From JACRCG01 sp964524835 (GTDB lineage Bacteria; Desulfobacterota; Desulfuromonadia; Geobacterales; Pseudopelobacteraceae), in NCBI GenBank assembly GCA_964524835.1, contig CAZGEG010000010.1:66515-130514 (forward strand): a stretch of 64,000 nucleotides of DNA, written 5' to 3'. Below the pieces are notes generated by a model, which saw nothing but the letters and a program-made list of their open reading frames with translations, did no database searches and was not told the DNA's origin. Positions 17,968 to 27,162 of the stretch are shown piece by piece; the first letter of the stretch is position 1; each line of letters opens with the position of its first letter. The position numbers and the translations under genes were made by a program.

Positions 17968-19248
17968 ATGGAAGATACCAACAATGACCCGCTCAAACGG
18001 GTCGAAGAACAGCTGAAAAAATGCGTAAAATGCGGTGCCTGCCGCACCAATTGCCCGGCTTTTACGGCGTTTCAGCGCGAACCGGCGGTAGCCCGCGGCA
18101 AGGTGGCGCTGGCGCAGCATATCCTGACCGATGATATCGAACTGGACGACCAGACCTATCTGGCCATGTCCAAATGTCTGCTTTGCGGCAGCTGTGTCGA
18201 GAAATGTCCCAACGATGTGCCGACCGATGAAATAGTTATCGCAGCACGTGAGTCGCTGGCAAAAAAACGTGGTCTGACAACATTTCATGCCGCGGTTGGT
18301 CAGGTAATCAAGAACAGAACCCGCATGAAGATGGGGGCAAAGATGGCCTCGTTTCTCGGGCCGCTCTTCTTCAAAAAGGTTCCCGAAACGTCCGGCCTCC
18401 GCCTGCGCTTTCCGGTGCCGTTCGTCGGCAACAAGCGCTTTATCCCTGAAATCGCCAAAAACAGTTTTATCGATCAGCATCCTGAAGTTATTCCGGGTGA
18501 GCCGGGCAAACCGCGCATCGCCTTCTTTGTCGGCTGTATGACCAATTTTGTCTATACCGATGTCGGCGAGGCTGCTCTTGCCCTCTTCCGCCATCTCGGC
18601 TGTACGATCATCATCCCGAAGGGGCAGCAGTGTTGTGGATTGCCGGGCATGTCGGGCGGTGACCTGGCCACGGTGCGCGATCTGGCAGAAAAAAATCTGG
18701 TCGAATTCGAAAAATATGAAGCGGATTATGTCATGAGTGCGTGCGCCACCTGCGGCGGCGCGCTGCATCGTCTGTACCCGCTTGTGGTGGGAAAACGCAA
18801 TCCGGAGCTGCGCGAACGGCTGGAGGCGCTGGCGAAAAAAACCGTCGATGCGTCCCAGCTGCTGCAGCAGCTGGGACTTGATCCTTCCGAGACCGGAGGA
18901 GGTGAAGAGATCCGGGTCACCTATCACGACCCGTGTCATCTCCGCACACGAGGCGTCGTAAAACAGCCGCGCGAACTGCTGCAAGGGACCCCCGGGGTTG
19001 AGCTGGTTGAGATGGAAGGGGCCGACAAATGCTGCGGCCTGGGGGGGACCTTCAATGTCTATCACTACGACTCCTCCATGAGCATCAATGACGTCAAAAG
19101 CGACGCAATCGTTGCTACCGGCGCCCGGGCCGTCGCGACCGGATGTCCCGGCTGCATGATGCAGCTGTCCGATGGACTCAAACAGCACGGCTCGAATGTT
19201 GAAGTCGTGCATACGCTGCAGCTGCTGGCGCGCAAACTCAAACTCTGA
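17968..19248 (+). CDS. Glycolate/lactate oxidase-type iron-sulfur subunit (GlcF-like)
   Basis: The 426-residue protein has two [4Fe-4S] ferredoxin motifs near the N-terminus (CVKCGACRTNCP and CLLCGSCVEKCP) and two cysteine-rich CCG domains (QQCCGLPGMSGG and DKCCGLGGTFNV, each with a following CxxC such as CATC and CPGC). This is the layout of GlcF, LldE/LutA and related electron-transfer subunits of flavin-linked 2-hydroxyacid oxidoreductases. The FAD subunit normally beside it is not next to it here, so the substrate is unknown. A 99 bp gap with no clear terminator separates it from trmFO. Confidence 0.85.
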   Translation: MEDTNNDPLKRVEEQLKKCVKCGACRTNCPAFTAFQREPAVARGKVALAQHILTDDIELDDQTYLAMSKCLLCGSCVEKCPNDVPTDEIVIAARESLAKKRGLTTFHAAVGQVIKNRTRMKMGAKMASFLGPLFFKKVPETSGLRLRFPVPFVGNKRFIPEIAKNSFIDQHPEVIPGEPGKPRIAFFVGCMTNFVYTDVGEAALALFRHLGCTIIIPKGQQCCGLPGMSGGDLATVRDLAEKNLVEFEKYEADYVMSACATCGGALHRLYPLVVGKRNPELRERLEALAKKTVDASQLLQQLGLDPSETGGGEEIRVTYHDPCHLRTRGVVKQPRELLQGTPGVELVEMEGADKCCGLGGTFNVYHYDSSMSINDVKSDAIVATGARAVATGCPGCMMQLSDGLKQHGSNVEVVHTLQLLARKLKL

Positions 19249-19321
19249 TCCTGTATTTTATTCAGAGTAAACTTGTTTTTATCCGGGCTGTTGTTTTTTG
19301 CCCGGTATCGAAGGAATTTTA

Positions 19322-19349
19322 TTGACATTGTAAAGCAAATTGTATACAA
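19322..19349 (+). promoter_or_regulatory. Candidate promoter with overlapping palindromic operator
   Basis: TTGACA at 19322-19327 and TATACA at 19343-19348 (15-base spacer) precede the XRE regulator. The -10 lies inside the perfect palindrome TTGTATACAA (19340-19349), a plausible operator for autoregulation. Confidence 0.4.
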
Positions 19350-19394
19350 ACCCCGCACTGAAACTGAGTTTTACTTTTGTAGTCAGGGGTTTGG

Positions 19395-19958
19395 ATGCGC
19401 GAATTCAACATTGGGGCTAAAATCAAAAAGCTCCGCCTTTCAAAAAAACTGACCCTCCAGGCTGTTGCCAAAGAGACCGGGTTTTCTCCCGCGCTCATTT
19501 CCCAGATCGAGAACAATAACGTTTCACCTCCGATTGCCACGCTCTCCAGAATAGCTAAGTTCTTTGATGTAAAAATCGGCCTGTTTTTCACCGAAGATGA
19601 GGAAGAGTGCCGCTATGAAGTTGTTCGCGCTCATGAACGTAAAGCGATCCCTCGCGTGATCTCCAAGGCCGGTACCAGTCAGGGCTATTCCTACGAATCA
19701 CTATCATTTCACAAACAAAACAAGAAAATGGAGCCCTTTCTGCTTTCCATTACCGAGAAAGCGCTTGAGGAGAATACCTACAGCCACGACGGTGAAGAGT
19801 TCCTCTTTATCATGAAGGGGACTGCTGAACTCGTACTTGACGAAAAAAGGATCATTCTGGAGGAAGGAGACTGTGTTTATTTCGATTCATCGTTAAAACA
19901 TCGTCTGCTTTCCAAGGATGGCACGGAAGTAAAAGTACTGGCAGTGGTCACACGATAA
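19395..19958 (+). CDS. XRE-family transcriptional regulator with C-terminal cupin domain
   Basis: Residues about 5-65 form a helix-turn-helix of the Xre/Cro type (IGAKIKKLRLSKKLTLQAVA, GFSPALISQIENNNVSPPIA). The C-terminal half is a small cupin barrel (YSHDGEEFLFIMKGTAELVL, then LEEGDCVYFDSSLKHRL). Such HTH-cupin regulators bind a small ligand and control metabolic genes. At 187 residues the length is usual. It precedes the acyl-CoA carboxylase genes on the same strand, so it may control propionyl-CoA metabolism; this is an inference from position only. Confidence 0.9.
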   Translation: MREFNIGAKIKKLRLSKKLTLQAVAKETGFSPALISQIENNNVSPPIATLSRIAKFFDVKIGLFFTEDEEECRYEVVRAHERKAIPRVISKAGTSQGYSYESLSFHKQNKKMEPFLLSITEKALEENTYSHDGEEFLFIMKGTAELVLDEKRIILEEGDCVYFDSSLKHRLLSKDGTEVKVLAVVTR

Positions 19959-19963
19959 TAGGA

Positions 19964-20054
19964 AGGCTGAAGGCTGAAGACTGAAGGAAAGCAGCCGAAA
20001 GTATTAAACGGTTTCTGAAGTCGGACACTTTTTATAACCTTCAATCCTCAGCCT
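19964..20054. repeat. Inverted repeat with AGGCTGAAGGCTGAAG arms
   Basis: AGGCTGAAGGCTGAAG at 19964-19979 is complementary, with three mismatches, to CTTCAATCCTCAGCCT at 20039-20054; the left arm itself contains the tandem unit AAGGCTG followed by AAGACTG. About 60 bases lie between the arms. It fills most of the gap between the XRE regulator and the carboxyltransferase gene and looks like a small non-coding mobile element or dispersed intergenic repeat. Confidence 0.5.
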
Positions 20055-20113
20055 GTTTGCCTTAGAAATTACCACAAGTCGTTGATAAACATTAAACTGG
20101 AAGGAAGGCGAAG

Positions 20114-21838
20114 ATGTCAAAAACTGTAATTAAACCATCGCTGAAAAACCCGTTCAAACCGGCAGAAACTCTCGAATTTACAATCCCCGGAGAAATTCCC
20201 GGAAAGAAGGGGGGGTACGAAGAGGCGATGAAGGAAGGTCACGACCTGATCCAGCGTCCGGTCACGTCGGTCAGCATCGCCCAGATTGAAAAGCAGCACT
20301 TCAAAAAGCGTATGACTGTTTGGGAGCGAATTCGCGTACTGACGGAAAACGAGCCCAATGTCCTCTTCCAGAACTGGGGCAAAAACCTGGACGGCGCTTC
20401 TCTGGTGACCGGCATCCTCAACATCAACGGGCGGGATGTGGCGGTCTATGGCCATGATTTTACGGTTCGTGCCGGTTCGATTGATGCCACTAACGGCCGC
20501 AAATTGGCCCTGCTGTTTCAGATGGCCGGCGAGAAGGGTATACCACTGATCGGCATGAACGACTCGGCCGGTGCCTTCGTACCCGCTGGTGTCGGCGGCC
20601 TGGACGGGTATGCCGAGGCCTTTACCGCTCTGCGCAAGATCAGCGGCGTTGTCCCGTCAATCATGTGCATGTTCGGCTTCAATGCCGGCGGCGGCAGCTA
20701 TCTTCCGCGCCAGGGAAGCTTTTTGATCCAGCCGCAGGACACCTTTTTCGGCCTGACCGGGCCGGGGGTGGTTAAATCGGTTCTGGGTGAGGATGTCACC
20801 CCTGAAGAGTTGGGTGGGCCAAAGGTGCATGGGCAGTCCGGAGTTGCCGACATGACGGTCGAGGACGAGGTGGATGCGCTGCGTACCGCACTGCAGCTTC
20901 TTTCTTACCTCCCGGACAACAACAGTGTCATGGCCCGTTTCCGGGAAACGAGCGATCCGCTGGATCGCAAAACCTGGGAGATCAACACCCTGCTCAAAAA
21001 GGCCTTCAATTCTCCCACCGGGTTTAACACCCCTTTTGACGTTTCCATAATGATTCAGCAGATCTGCGACCATGGTGACTATTTCGAGCTTCAGCGCGAT
21101 CGTGCCCGCGAGGCGGTGACCGCCTTAGGTCGCCTTGGCGGTAACGTGGTCGGATTTGTAGCCAACAACAGCGCGGTCGCCTCCGGCCAGATTACGGTCG
21201 ATTCCGCCTACAAGATTGCCCGGTTCAACCGCTTCTGCAATATCTACAACATTCCGATGATCTTCATGGAAGATACCACCGGCTTCCTGCCGGGACGTGA
21301 GCAGGAAGGGCGCGGTATTGTTCAGGCCGGTCGTGCCATGCTGGATTCCATCGTCGATATCAGGACTCCGCGTATCCTGCTGATCATCCGTAACGCCTAC
21401 GGCGGAGCGTATGCCTCGTACAACAACTACCCCACCGGTGCCGACCTGGTGCTGGCGCTTCCCACGACCCGTCTGGCGGTCATGGGGCCTGCCGGCAAGG
21501 AATTCGTCTACAAGGATGAAGTGCGCAAGATGCGTGCTGCCGTTAACGAGCGGATAAAGCATGGTGTACAGCAGCGCATCACGGCCGGAATGTCGGCTGG
21601 AGAGGCCAAGATTGATGCCGAAAAGGATGCCGCCGACTGGCTGAAAATCGAGGATGCCGCCCTGAACATGCGTTATGAAAAAGAACTTATGAACCCGAAA
21701 GAAGGTCTGGCCCTCGGCTCCATCTCCTCCCTTGTCATGCCCACCGACCTGCGCAAGGTACTGGGGGAGAACATGAACTTCTTCCTGCGCCACTACAAGC
21801 CGGGACCGATGCAGGCTGTTCAGCGCGAGTTCCATTAA
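20114..21838 (+). CDS. Acyl-CoA carboxylase carboxyltransferase subunit
   Basis: The 574-residue protein belongs to the biotin-dependent carboxyltransferase family (PccB/MmdA-like). It transfers CO2 between carboxybiotin and an acyl-CoA. Family features are NDSAGAFVPAGVGGLDGYAE, the oxyanion-hole-like GFNAGGGSYLPRQGSF region with FGLTGPGVVK, and the second crotonase half with FMEDTTGFLPGREQE and IRNAYGGAYASYNNY. It is 35 bp upstream of the biotin carboxylase subunit and near methylmalonyl-CoA mutase and epimerase genes, which points to propionyl-CoA as substrate. It is longer than typical PccB (about 510-540). The RBS GGAAGG lies just before the ATG. Confidence 0.88.
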   Translation: MSKTVIKPSLKNPFKPAETLEFTIPGEIPGKKGGYEEAMKEGHDLIQRPVTSVSIAQIEKQHFKKRMTVWERIRVLTENEPNVLFQNWGKNLDGASLVTGILNINGRDVAVYGHDFTVRAGSIDATNGRKLALLFQMAGEKGIPLIGMNDSAGAFVPAGVGGLDGYAEAFTALRKISGVVPSIMCMFGFNAGGGSYLPRQGSFLIQPQDTFFGLTGPGVVKSVLGEDVTPEELGGPKVHGQSGVADMTVEDEVDALRTALQLLSYLPDNNSVMARFRETSDPLDRKTWEINTLLKKAFNSPTGFNTPFDVSIMIQQICDHGDYFELQRDRAREAVTALGRLGGNVVGFVANNSAVASGQITVDSAYKIARFNRFCNIYNIPMIFMEDTTGFLPGREQEGRGIVQAGRAMLDSIVDIRTPRILLIIRNAYGGAYASYNNYPTGADLVLALPTTRLAVMGPAGKEFVYKDEVRKMRAAVNERIKHGVQQRITAGMSAGEAKIDAEKDAADWLKIEDAALNMRYEKELMNPKEGLALGSISSLVMPTDLRKVLGENMNFFLRHYKPGPMQAVQREFH

Positions 21839-21873
21839 TTTCATTCATTTATTAGATTGGAGATAAAGAGACC

Positions 21874-24783
21874 ATGCCACAGACCGATTATTACAAGTAT
21901 AACCCCCTGGTCCACCGGACCCGCAAATTGAGCAAATCAGCATCCGAGTGGGTGCGCTCCTTTTCCTGCGAAGATCTCAAACCGCTGATCGTCTGCCGCG
22001 GACCGATTCGTAAGGAAGCGATGGATGTCTATGAAGAGATGGGGATATCCCACTACGGCATCCTGCTTTCCGAGAAGGACTCGATTATCTACCCGAATGC
22101 ACTGGCGCCTGAGTTGCGCCAGTTAACCGATTCAACCCGGGTCCACCGGGTGCCCGACTACAGCGGTGCCAGCAAGGAAGAGCGGGTTGAGCGCATCAAC
22201 CAGATCATCCAGATGGCCAAGGATAACGGCTACGATTCAATCTTTGCCGGCTACGGTTTCATGGCAGAGGATGAGGAATTTGTCGCTGCAATTGAAAAGG
22301 CCGGCCTCAAGTTCATCGGACCATGTGCCGCCACCCAGGCCAAGGCCGGTAAAAAGGATGAGGCCAAGCGCACCGCACTGCAGGTGAATGTCAGTGTTAC
22401 CCCAGGCATAAACAATGTAACCGCCCTGACGCTGCTCAAGAAGTATCCGACCCGCGAAAAGCTGCTCAAGCTGGTCGAAGCAGAAGGGTTGGCCTGTGAC
22501 AAAAAGATTCTGGCGGACAAGAAAATTGCCATTGAGACTCTGGCCGATCATATCCTGATGACCTCGTACAGCAAGGGGCTCGACCTGTTTACCATAGAGG
22601 AGCTCTCTGCCCAGGTGCAGGCTGAAGTAACCGAACTTTTCAAAAAATATCCACAGAGCCGCTTCCGTATCAAGGCTATCGGCGGAGGCGGCGGCAAAGG
22701 TCAGCGAATCGTTGGGGCTTCTCTGCTGGCGCTGAAAAAAGCCGACGACAAGGCGATTGCCAAGGCGGCCGCCGAGGCTCCGGCCATGGTGCGCGAGGTG
22801 CTGAACGAGGTTAAGGCCAACGGTGTCGGCGACAATAAAAACGTCCTGATCGAGCTGAACATCGAGCAGACCCGCCACAACGAAATCCAGCTGCTGGGGA
22901 ACGGCGAGTGGTGTATCTCACTTGGTGGCCGCGACTGCTCCCTGCAGATGCACGAGCAGAAACTCCTGGAGGTTTCCGTTACCCAGGAAGGATTGATGGC
23001 AGCCATCGAGAAGGCAAAGAGTGCCGGCCGCAAGGCCGAAGTCAAGGCGCTGGAAAGCGATCTGAAGGTGCTTGCACGGATGGAAGAGGAATCGGCCCGC
23101 TTTGGTCAGGCCGTAGGGCTTGATTCCGCCTCAACCTTCGAGTGCATCGTCGACCGCGATCGCCACTTCTTTATGGAGGTGAACACCCGCATCCAAGTTG
23201 AGCACCGTGTAACCGAGCTCTGCTACAGCCTCAAGTTTACCAATCCCAAGGACAAGAATGATTTCTTCATTGTCGAGTCTCTGGTGGAGGCGATGGCCCT
23301 CCTGGCGCGACACAAGGAGCGTCTGCCCAAACCGGAGCGCGTTGTCCGTTTCAACGCCTCGGTCGAGGCACGTCTGAACGCAACCGATGCCTCACTATCG
23401 CCCCATGCAGGCGGTATGATCCGCTACTGGTCGAAGCCGATCAAAGGCGAAGTTCGTGATGACCAGGGCATCTGCATGACCAACCCTGATACCGGCATCT
23501 TCATGAAATATAAAGTGGCCGGTGCCTACGATTCCAATATTGCCCTGCTCCTCACCAAGGGAGATGATCGTCTTGCCAGCTATCAGCGCCTCTCCGATGT
23601 TTTATGCAGCACGACGCTGCGCGGCAGCGCATTGGCCACGAACCTCGAATTCCATTACGGGCTGGTGAGCTGGTTCCTGGGGCGTAATGTCATGGCCAAG
23701 CCGACGACCCGCTTCGTAGTCCCCTACCTGGCGCTGGTCGGTACCCTCAAGGAAGAGGCCAACAAGCTGGATGTCATCTATGCCTTTTTCCAGATGAAGA
23801 AGCACTATGCCAAGCATGTGGCCGAACAGTATGCCGATCAGCCGGACGTCTGTGCCAAAGAGCTGAAAAACATCTCCGCCCTGCTTGACCGGAAGGGGAC
23901 ACTGATCACTCGCCCGATGGAGCGCCTCCTTGAAGATCCGCACCTTCTTTCGGGGTGGTTGAGCGTGAACACGAAGAACTTCCGCATCGACAAGGGGAGG
24001 GTCGTCTGGCTGAGGAATCCTCTCGGGGTACTCAATGAAACCTACGAATTCCTGCATATGAATTACCGCCCGCACAAACCGGCTGCGGAAATCATCTGGG
24101 ATCATGACAACGAACTGCTGCAGCAGTCGCTGCACTTCTACCGTACCCTGCGTGAAAAACTCGGGCTGGAGCGGGACGAGTATTTCAAACTCAATGAACT
24201 GGTCCAGAAGGAAAAGCCGCAGGCAGGCTTTGATGCAGAAACCTGGGAACAGATCCGTTCCGCCCACTTTGGCTATGAGGCCGGGCTTGAACTGTTGGGG
24301 ATGCTGTTCCTGATCGGCGAAAACACCAGGTTCTGGGATATGAAGGTTCAGGACGACCTGGAGGTCGTGATCCCTGATTACTTGACCGACCTCGATCTGC
24401 AGGCGCGGATGAAAAAGATCCTGGTGCCGCCGCCGGCAACCAAGGCGGACGAAATTGTTGCGGTGTGCGGCGGGATGTATTACGGCCAGGAAGCGCCGGG
24501 TCTGCCGACGTTCGTGAGCGAGGGGATGCATTTCGAAAAGGACCAGCCGCTTTACATCATCGAAGTAATGAAAATGTTCAACACGATACGGGCGCCATTC
24601 TCCGGGACCATCGACAAGATCATCATGGAAGGGGCCGACGGCACCATTGTCCAGAAGGGGCAGCCGCTCTTCAAAATCACTCCGGACGAGAAATTTGTCG
24701 AGGTGGATCAGAAGTCGGTTGATAAGGAAAAGCGCGAACGGACAGGTGAGTATCTGAAGGCTGTACTGCATAACACGTTTTAA
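21874..24783 (+). CDS. Biotin carboxylase with C-terminal biotinyl domain (acyl-CoA carboxylase)
   Basis: The 969-residue protein contains the biotin carboxylase N-domain, an ATP-grasp domain with the glycine loop IKAIGGGGGKGQRIV at about residue 268-282, the EVNTRIQVEHRVTE catalytic segment, and a C-terminal biotinyl domain with YIIEVMKMFNTI in which the modified lysine is about residue 900. It is longer than standard PccA/AccC because of inserted and linker regions of about 300 residues between the carboxylase and biotinyl parts. Together with the preceding carboxyltransferase it should form a complete acyl-CoA carboxylase; propionyl-CoA is the likely substrate given the downstream mutase and epimerase. 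The RBS GGAGAT lies before the ATG. Confidence 0.88.
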   Translation: MPQTDYYKYNPLVHRTRKLSKSASEWVRSFSCEDLKPLIVCRGPIRKEAMDVYEEMGISHYGILLSEKDSIIYPNALAPELRQLTDSTRVHRVPDYSGASKEERVERINQIIQMAKDNGYDSIFAGYGFMAEDEEFVAAIEKAGLKFIGPCAATQAKAGKKDEAKRTALQVNVSVTPGINNVTALTLLKKYPTREKLLKLVEAEGLACDKKILADKKIAIETLADHILMTSYSKGLDLFTIEELSAQVQAEVTELFKKYPQSRFRIKAIGGGGGKGQRIVGASLLALKKADDKAIAKAAAEAPAMVREVLNEVKANGVGDNKNVLIELNIEQTRHNEIQLLGNGEWCISLGGRDCSLQMHEQKLLEVSVTQEGLMAAIEKAKSAGRKAEVKALESDLKVLARMEEESARFGQAVGLDSASTFECIVDRDRHFFMEVNTRIQVEHRVTELCYSLKFTNPKDKNDFFIVESLVEAMALLARHKERLPKPERVVRFNASVEARLNATDASLSPHAGGMIRYWSKPIKGEVRDDQGICMTNPDTGIFMKYKVAGAYDSNIALLLTKGDDRLASYQRLSDVLCSTTLRGSALATNLEFHYGLVSWFLGRNVMAKPTTRFVVPYLALVGTLKEEANKLDVIYAFFQMKKHYAKHVAEQYADQPDVCAKELKNISALLDRKGTLITRPMERLLEDPHLLSGWLSVNTKNFRIDKGRVVWLRNPLGVLNETYEFLHMNYRPHKPAAEIIWDHDNELLQQSLHFYRTLREKLGLERDEYFKLNELVQKEKPQAGFDAETWEQIRSAHFGYEAGLELLGMLFLIGENTRFWDMKVQDDLEVVIPDYLTDLDLQARMKKILVPPPATKADEIVAVCGGMYYGQEAPGLPTFVSEGMHFEKDQPLYIIEVMKMFNTIRAPFSGTIDKIIMEGADGTIVQKGQPLFKITPDEKFVEVDQKSVDKEKRERTGEYLKAVLHNTF

Positions 24784-24837
24784 CCGTGAAACGATAAAAA
24801 GCATTTAGAGCAGCAGAGGTACCGATCGGAAAAACAG

Positions 24838-24877
24838 GAGGCTAAAGGTGAAGGGTTGATTCTTTTTCTTTAGCCTC
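24838..24877 (+). other. Stem-loop between carboxylase and mutase genes
   Basis: GAGGCTAAAG (24838-24847) and CTTTAGCCTC (24868-24877) form a perfect 10-bp stem with a 20-base loop, followed by TTGTTCGTTGG. The tail is too poor in T for a confident terminator; it may limit read-through or stabilise mRNA ends. Confidence 0.5.
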
Positions 24878-24929
24878 TTGTTCGTTGGTTGAATCGCTAT
24901 GTTTAATAATATTATTAGAGGTGTCAGTC

Positions 24930-26582
24930 ATGAGCATCAACGAAAGCAAGCTGAAGTGGAATGAAAAAGTCGGCAAATTGGTCGCCAGGTCACCGGAACG
25001 GACGGAAAAATTCCTGACGACATCAAATATCGAGATGGAGCGCTGTTTTACGCCCGGCTTCGACTACCCCGGCTACGAGGAACAGCTGGGCCTTCCGGGT
25101 GAGTATCCGTACACGCGCGGAGTGCAGCCGACCATGTACCGCGGCCGCTTCTGGACCATGCGCCAGTATGCCGGCTTCGGCACCGCCAAAGAGTCCAACG
25201 AACGCTACAAATATCTCCTCTCCGCGGGGCAGACCGGGCTTTCGATCGCCTTTGACCTGCCGACCCAGATGGGGTACGACTCCGACGCCGGCATGAGCCT
25301 GGGAGAGGTCGGTAAGGTCGGCGTGGCGATCGATTCTCTGGCCGACATGGAAATCCTCTTCGATGGCATCCCGCTCGACAAGGTGTCCACGTCAATGACG
25401 ATCAACTCCACCGCTGCCATCCTGCTCTGCATGTACATTGCAGTGGCCGAAAAGCAGGGGGTCTCAGCCGACAAGATTTCCGGCACCATTCAGAACGACA
25501 TCCTCAAGGAGTACATGGCACGGGGTACCTACATCTACCCCCCCAAGGAATCCATGAGGATCATCACCGATATCTTTGCCTACTGTAAAGACAATGTGCC
25601 GAAGTGGAACACGATCTCCATCTCCGGTTACCATATCCGCGAGGCCGGCTCCAGTGCCGTACAGGAAGTAGCCTTTACGCTGGCCGACGGCATCGCCTAT
25701 GTTGATGCCGCCATCAAGGCGGGTCTGGAAGTGGATGAATTCGCCCCAAGGCTCGCCTTCTTCTTCAACGCGCACAACAACTTGTTCGAAGAGGTTGCCA
25801 AGTTCCGTGCCGCCCGCCGTATCTGGGCAAAGATCATGAAGGAACGCTTTGGCGCCAAAGATCCGAAATCACTGATGCTCCGCTTCCACACCCAGACAGC
25901 AGGCTGCACCCTGACCGCCCAGCAGCCTGACAACAACATCATGCGTGTCACCATTCAAGCCCTGGCGGCAGTACTTGGCGGCACTCAGTCGCTGCACACC
26001 AACTCCCGTGACGAAGCGCTGGCGCTGCCGACCGAAGAATCCGTCCGCATCGCCCTGCGCACCCAGCAGGTCATCGCCTACGAATCGGGCGCTGCCGACA
26101 GCATCGACCCGCTGGCCGGTTCGTTCCTGGTCGAATCCTTGACCGACCAGATCGAGAAGGACGCCCTGGAATACATTGAAAAGATCGACAAACTGGGGGG
26201 GGCTGTCGAGGCGATCTCGCGCGGGTTCCAGCAGAAGGAGATCCAGGATTCGGCCTACGCGTATCAGAAGGCTATTGAAAAAGACCAGCTGGTCATCGTC
26301 GGCGTCAACAAGTTCACCGTACAGGAACCGCCGCCGACCGGCCTGCTGAGGGTCAAGGAAGAGGTGGAGATTTCCCAGAAAAAATCCCTGGCTGCCATGA
26401 AGGGAGGCCGGGACGACGCTGCGGTGAAAGCGGCGCTCGCGGTACTGGAAACGGCTGCCAAGGGTTCGGGAAATCTCATGCCGCATATCCTCGCGGCGGT
26501 CAAGACCTATGCAACACTGGGAGAAATTGCCGATGTGTTCCGCGGGGTGTTCGGAAAGCATACCGAGACGGTAGTGCTGTAA
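24930..26582 (+). CDS. Methylmalonyl-CoA mutase, large (catalytic) subunit
   Basis: This enzyme interconverts succinyl-CoA and (R)-methylmalonyl-CoA using adenosylcobalamin. The 550-residue protein contains the catalytic TIM-barrel signature (MYRGRFWTMRQYAGFGTAKE, GLSIAFDLPTQMGYDSD, TISISGYHIREAGSS, RFHTQTAGCTLTAQQPDNN). The tyrosine in RQYAGF and the arginine in PPKESMRII match residues known to mark methylmalonyl-CoA specificity rather than isobutyryl-CoA mutase. It ends without the C-terminal B12-binding domain (no DxHxxG), so a separate small subunit must be encoded elsewhere. Start ATG 24930 is chosen over 24885 because AGAGGTG precedes it. Confidence 0.92.
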   Translation: MSINESKLKWNEKVGKLVARSPERTEKFLTTSNIEMERCFTPGFDYPGYEEQLGLPGEYPYTRGVQPTMYRGRFWTMRQYAGFGTAKESNERYKYLLSAGQTGLSIAFDLPTQMGYDSDAGMSLGEVGKVGVAIDSLADMEILFDGIPLDKVSTSMTINSTAAILLCMYIAVAEKQGVSADKISGTIQNDILKEYMARGTYIYPPKESMRIITDIFAYCKDNVPKWNTISISGYHIREAGSSAVQEVAFTLADGIAYVDAAIKAGLEVDEFAPRLAFFFNAHNNLFEEVAKFRAARRIWAKIMKERFGAKDPKSLMLRFHTQTAGCTLTAQQPDNNIMRVTIQALAAVLGGTQSLHTNSRDEALALPTEESVRIALRTQQVIAYESGAADSIDPLAGSFLVESLTDQIEKDALEYIEKIDKLGGAVEAISRGFQQKEIQDSAYAYQKAIEKDQLVIVGVNKFTVQEPPPTGLLRVKEEVEISQKKSLAAMKGGRDDAAVKAALAVLETAAKGSGNLMPHILAAVKTYATLGEIADVFRGVFGKHTETVVL

Positions 26583-26649
26583 TTGTTTCGTGAAAATAAC
26601 TGTTCTGTAACCTTGTTGTAAGAAAACGTGTGTATAGTGAGGGAGTTTG

Positions 26650-27054
26650 ATGCTTACAAAAATAAACCATATCGGCATTGCGGTGAAGTCTCTCGACGAT
26701 GCACTCCCCTTCTACCGTGACAATCTCGGCATGGAGCTCAAAGGAGTCGAGGAGGTTGTTGAGCAGAGGGTCAGAGTTGCCATGCTGCAGGTTGGCGAAT
26801 CAATGGTAGAGCTGTTGGAGCCGACTTCAGAAGACAGCCCCGTGGCTAAGTTCATCGAAAAAAACGGCGCCGGGGTCCACCACATAGCCTATGAAGTTGC
26901 TGATATTGAGGCGGCGATAGCCGCACTGATTGTCGGCGGCGCGCGCATGATCGACGAGAAACCGCGTCATGGCGCGCATGGCACCCGCATAGCCTTTATT
27001 CACCCGAAGAGCAGCAACGGTGTGCTGACGGAGTTGTGCCAGGCAGGGCACTGA
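26650..27054 (+). CDS. mce: Methylmalonyl-CoA epimerase
   Basis: The epimerase converts (S)- to (R)-methylmalonyl-CoA between the carboxylase and mutase steps. The 134-residue protein has the vicinal-oxygen-chelate fold: INHIGIAVKSLDDALPFYRD at the N-terminus, then MVELLEPT and GVHHIAYEVADIEAAI, with metal-ligand histidine and glutamate positions in the expected places, and a C-terminal GVLTELCQ. ATG 26650 is chosen because GAGGGAG lies 4 bases before it; an adjacent TTG at 26647 is in frame. It follows the mutase by 67 bp and completes the propionyl-CoA module. Confidence 0.92.
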   Translation: MLTKINHIGIAVKSLDDALPFYRDNLGMELKGVEEVVEQRVRVAMLQVGESMVELLEPTSEDSPVAKFIEKNGAGVHHIAYEVADIEAAIAALIVGGARMIDEKPRHGAHGTRIAFIHPKSSNGVLTELCQAGH

Positions 27055-27128
27055 AAGCACGATAACATCAAAAAATAATACATCATTCTGTTTTTGCAGA
27101 AGTTTTGCGGCCCTATATGAATTTTATG

Positions 27129-27156
27129 TTGACATGCTTTTGATTTGTTGTATATT
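27129..27156 (+). promoter_or_regulatory. Strong sigma-70-like promoter
   Basis: TTGACA (27129-27134), a 16-base spacer, then TATATT (27151-27156). It points into the gene-free leader ahead of the porin gene and should start transcription near 27163. Confidence 0.7.
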
Positions 27157-27162
27157 TCGCTC

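Noticed and set aside
17917..19212. 431-codon minus-strand open frame opposite the GlcF-like gene
   Set aside because: The plus strand encodes clear Fe-S motifs; the antisense product is not protein-like.
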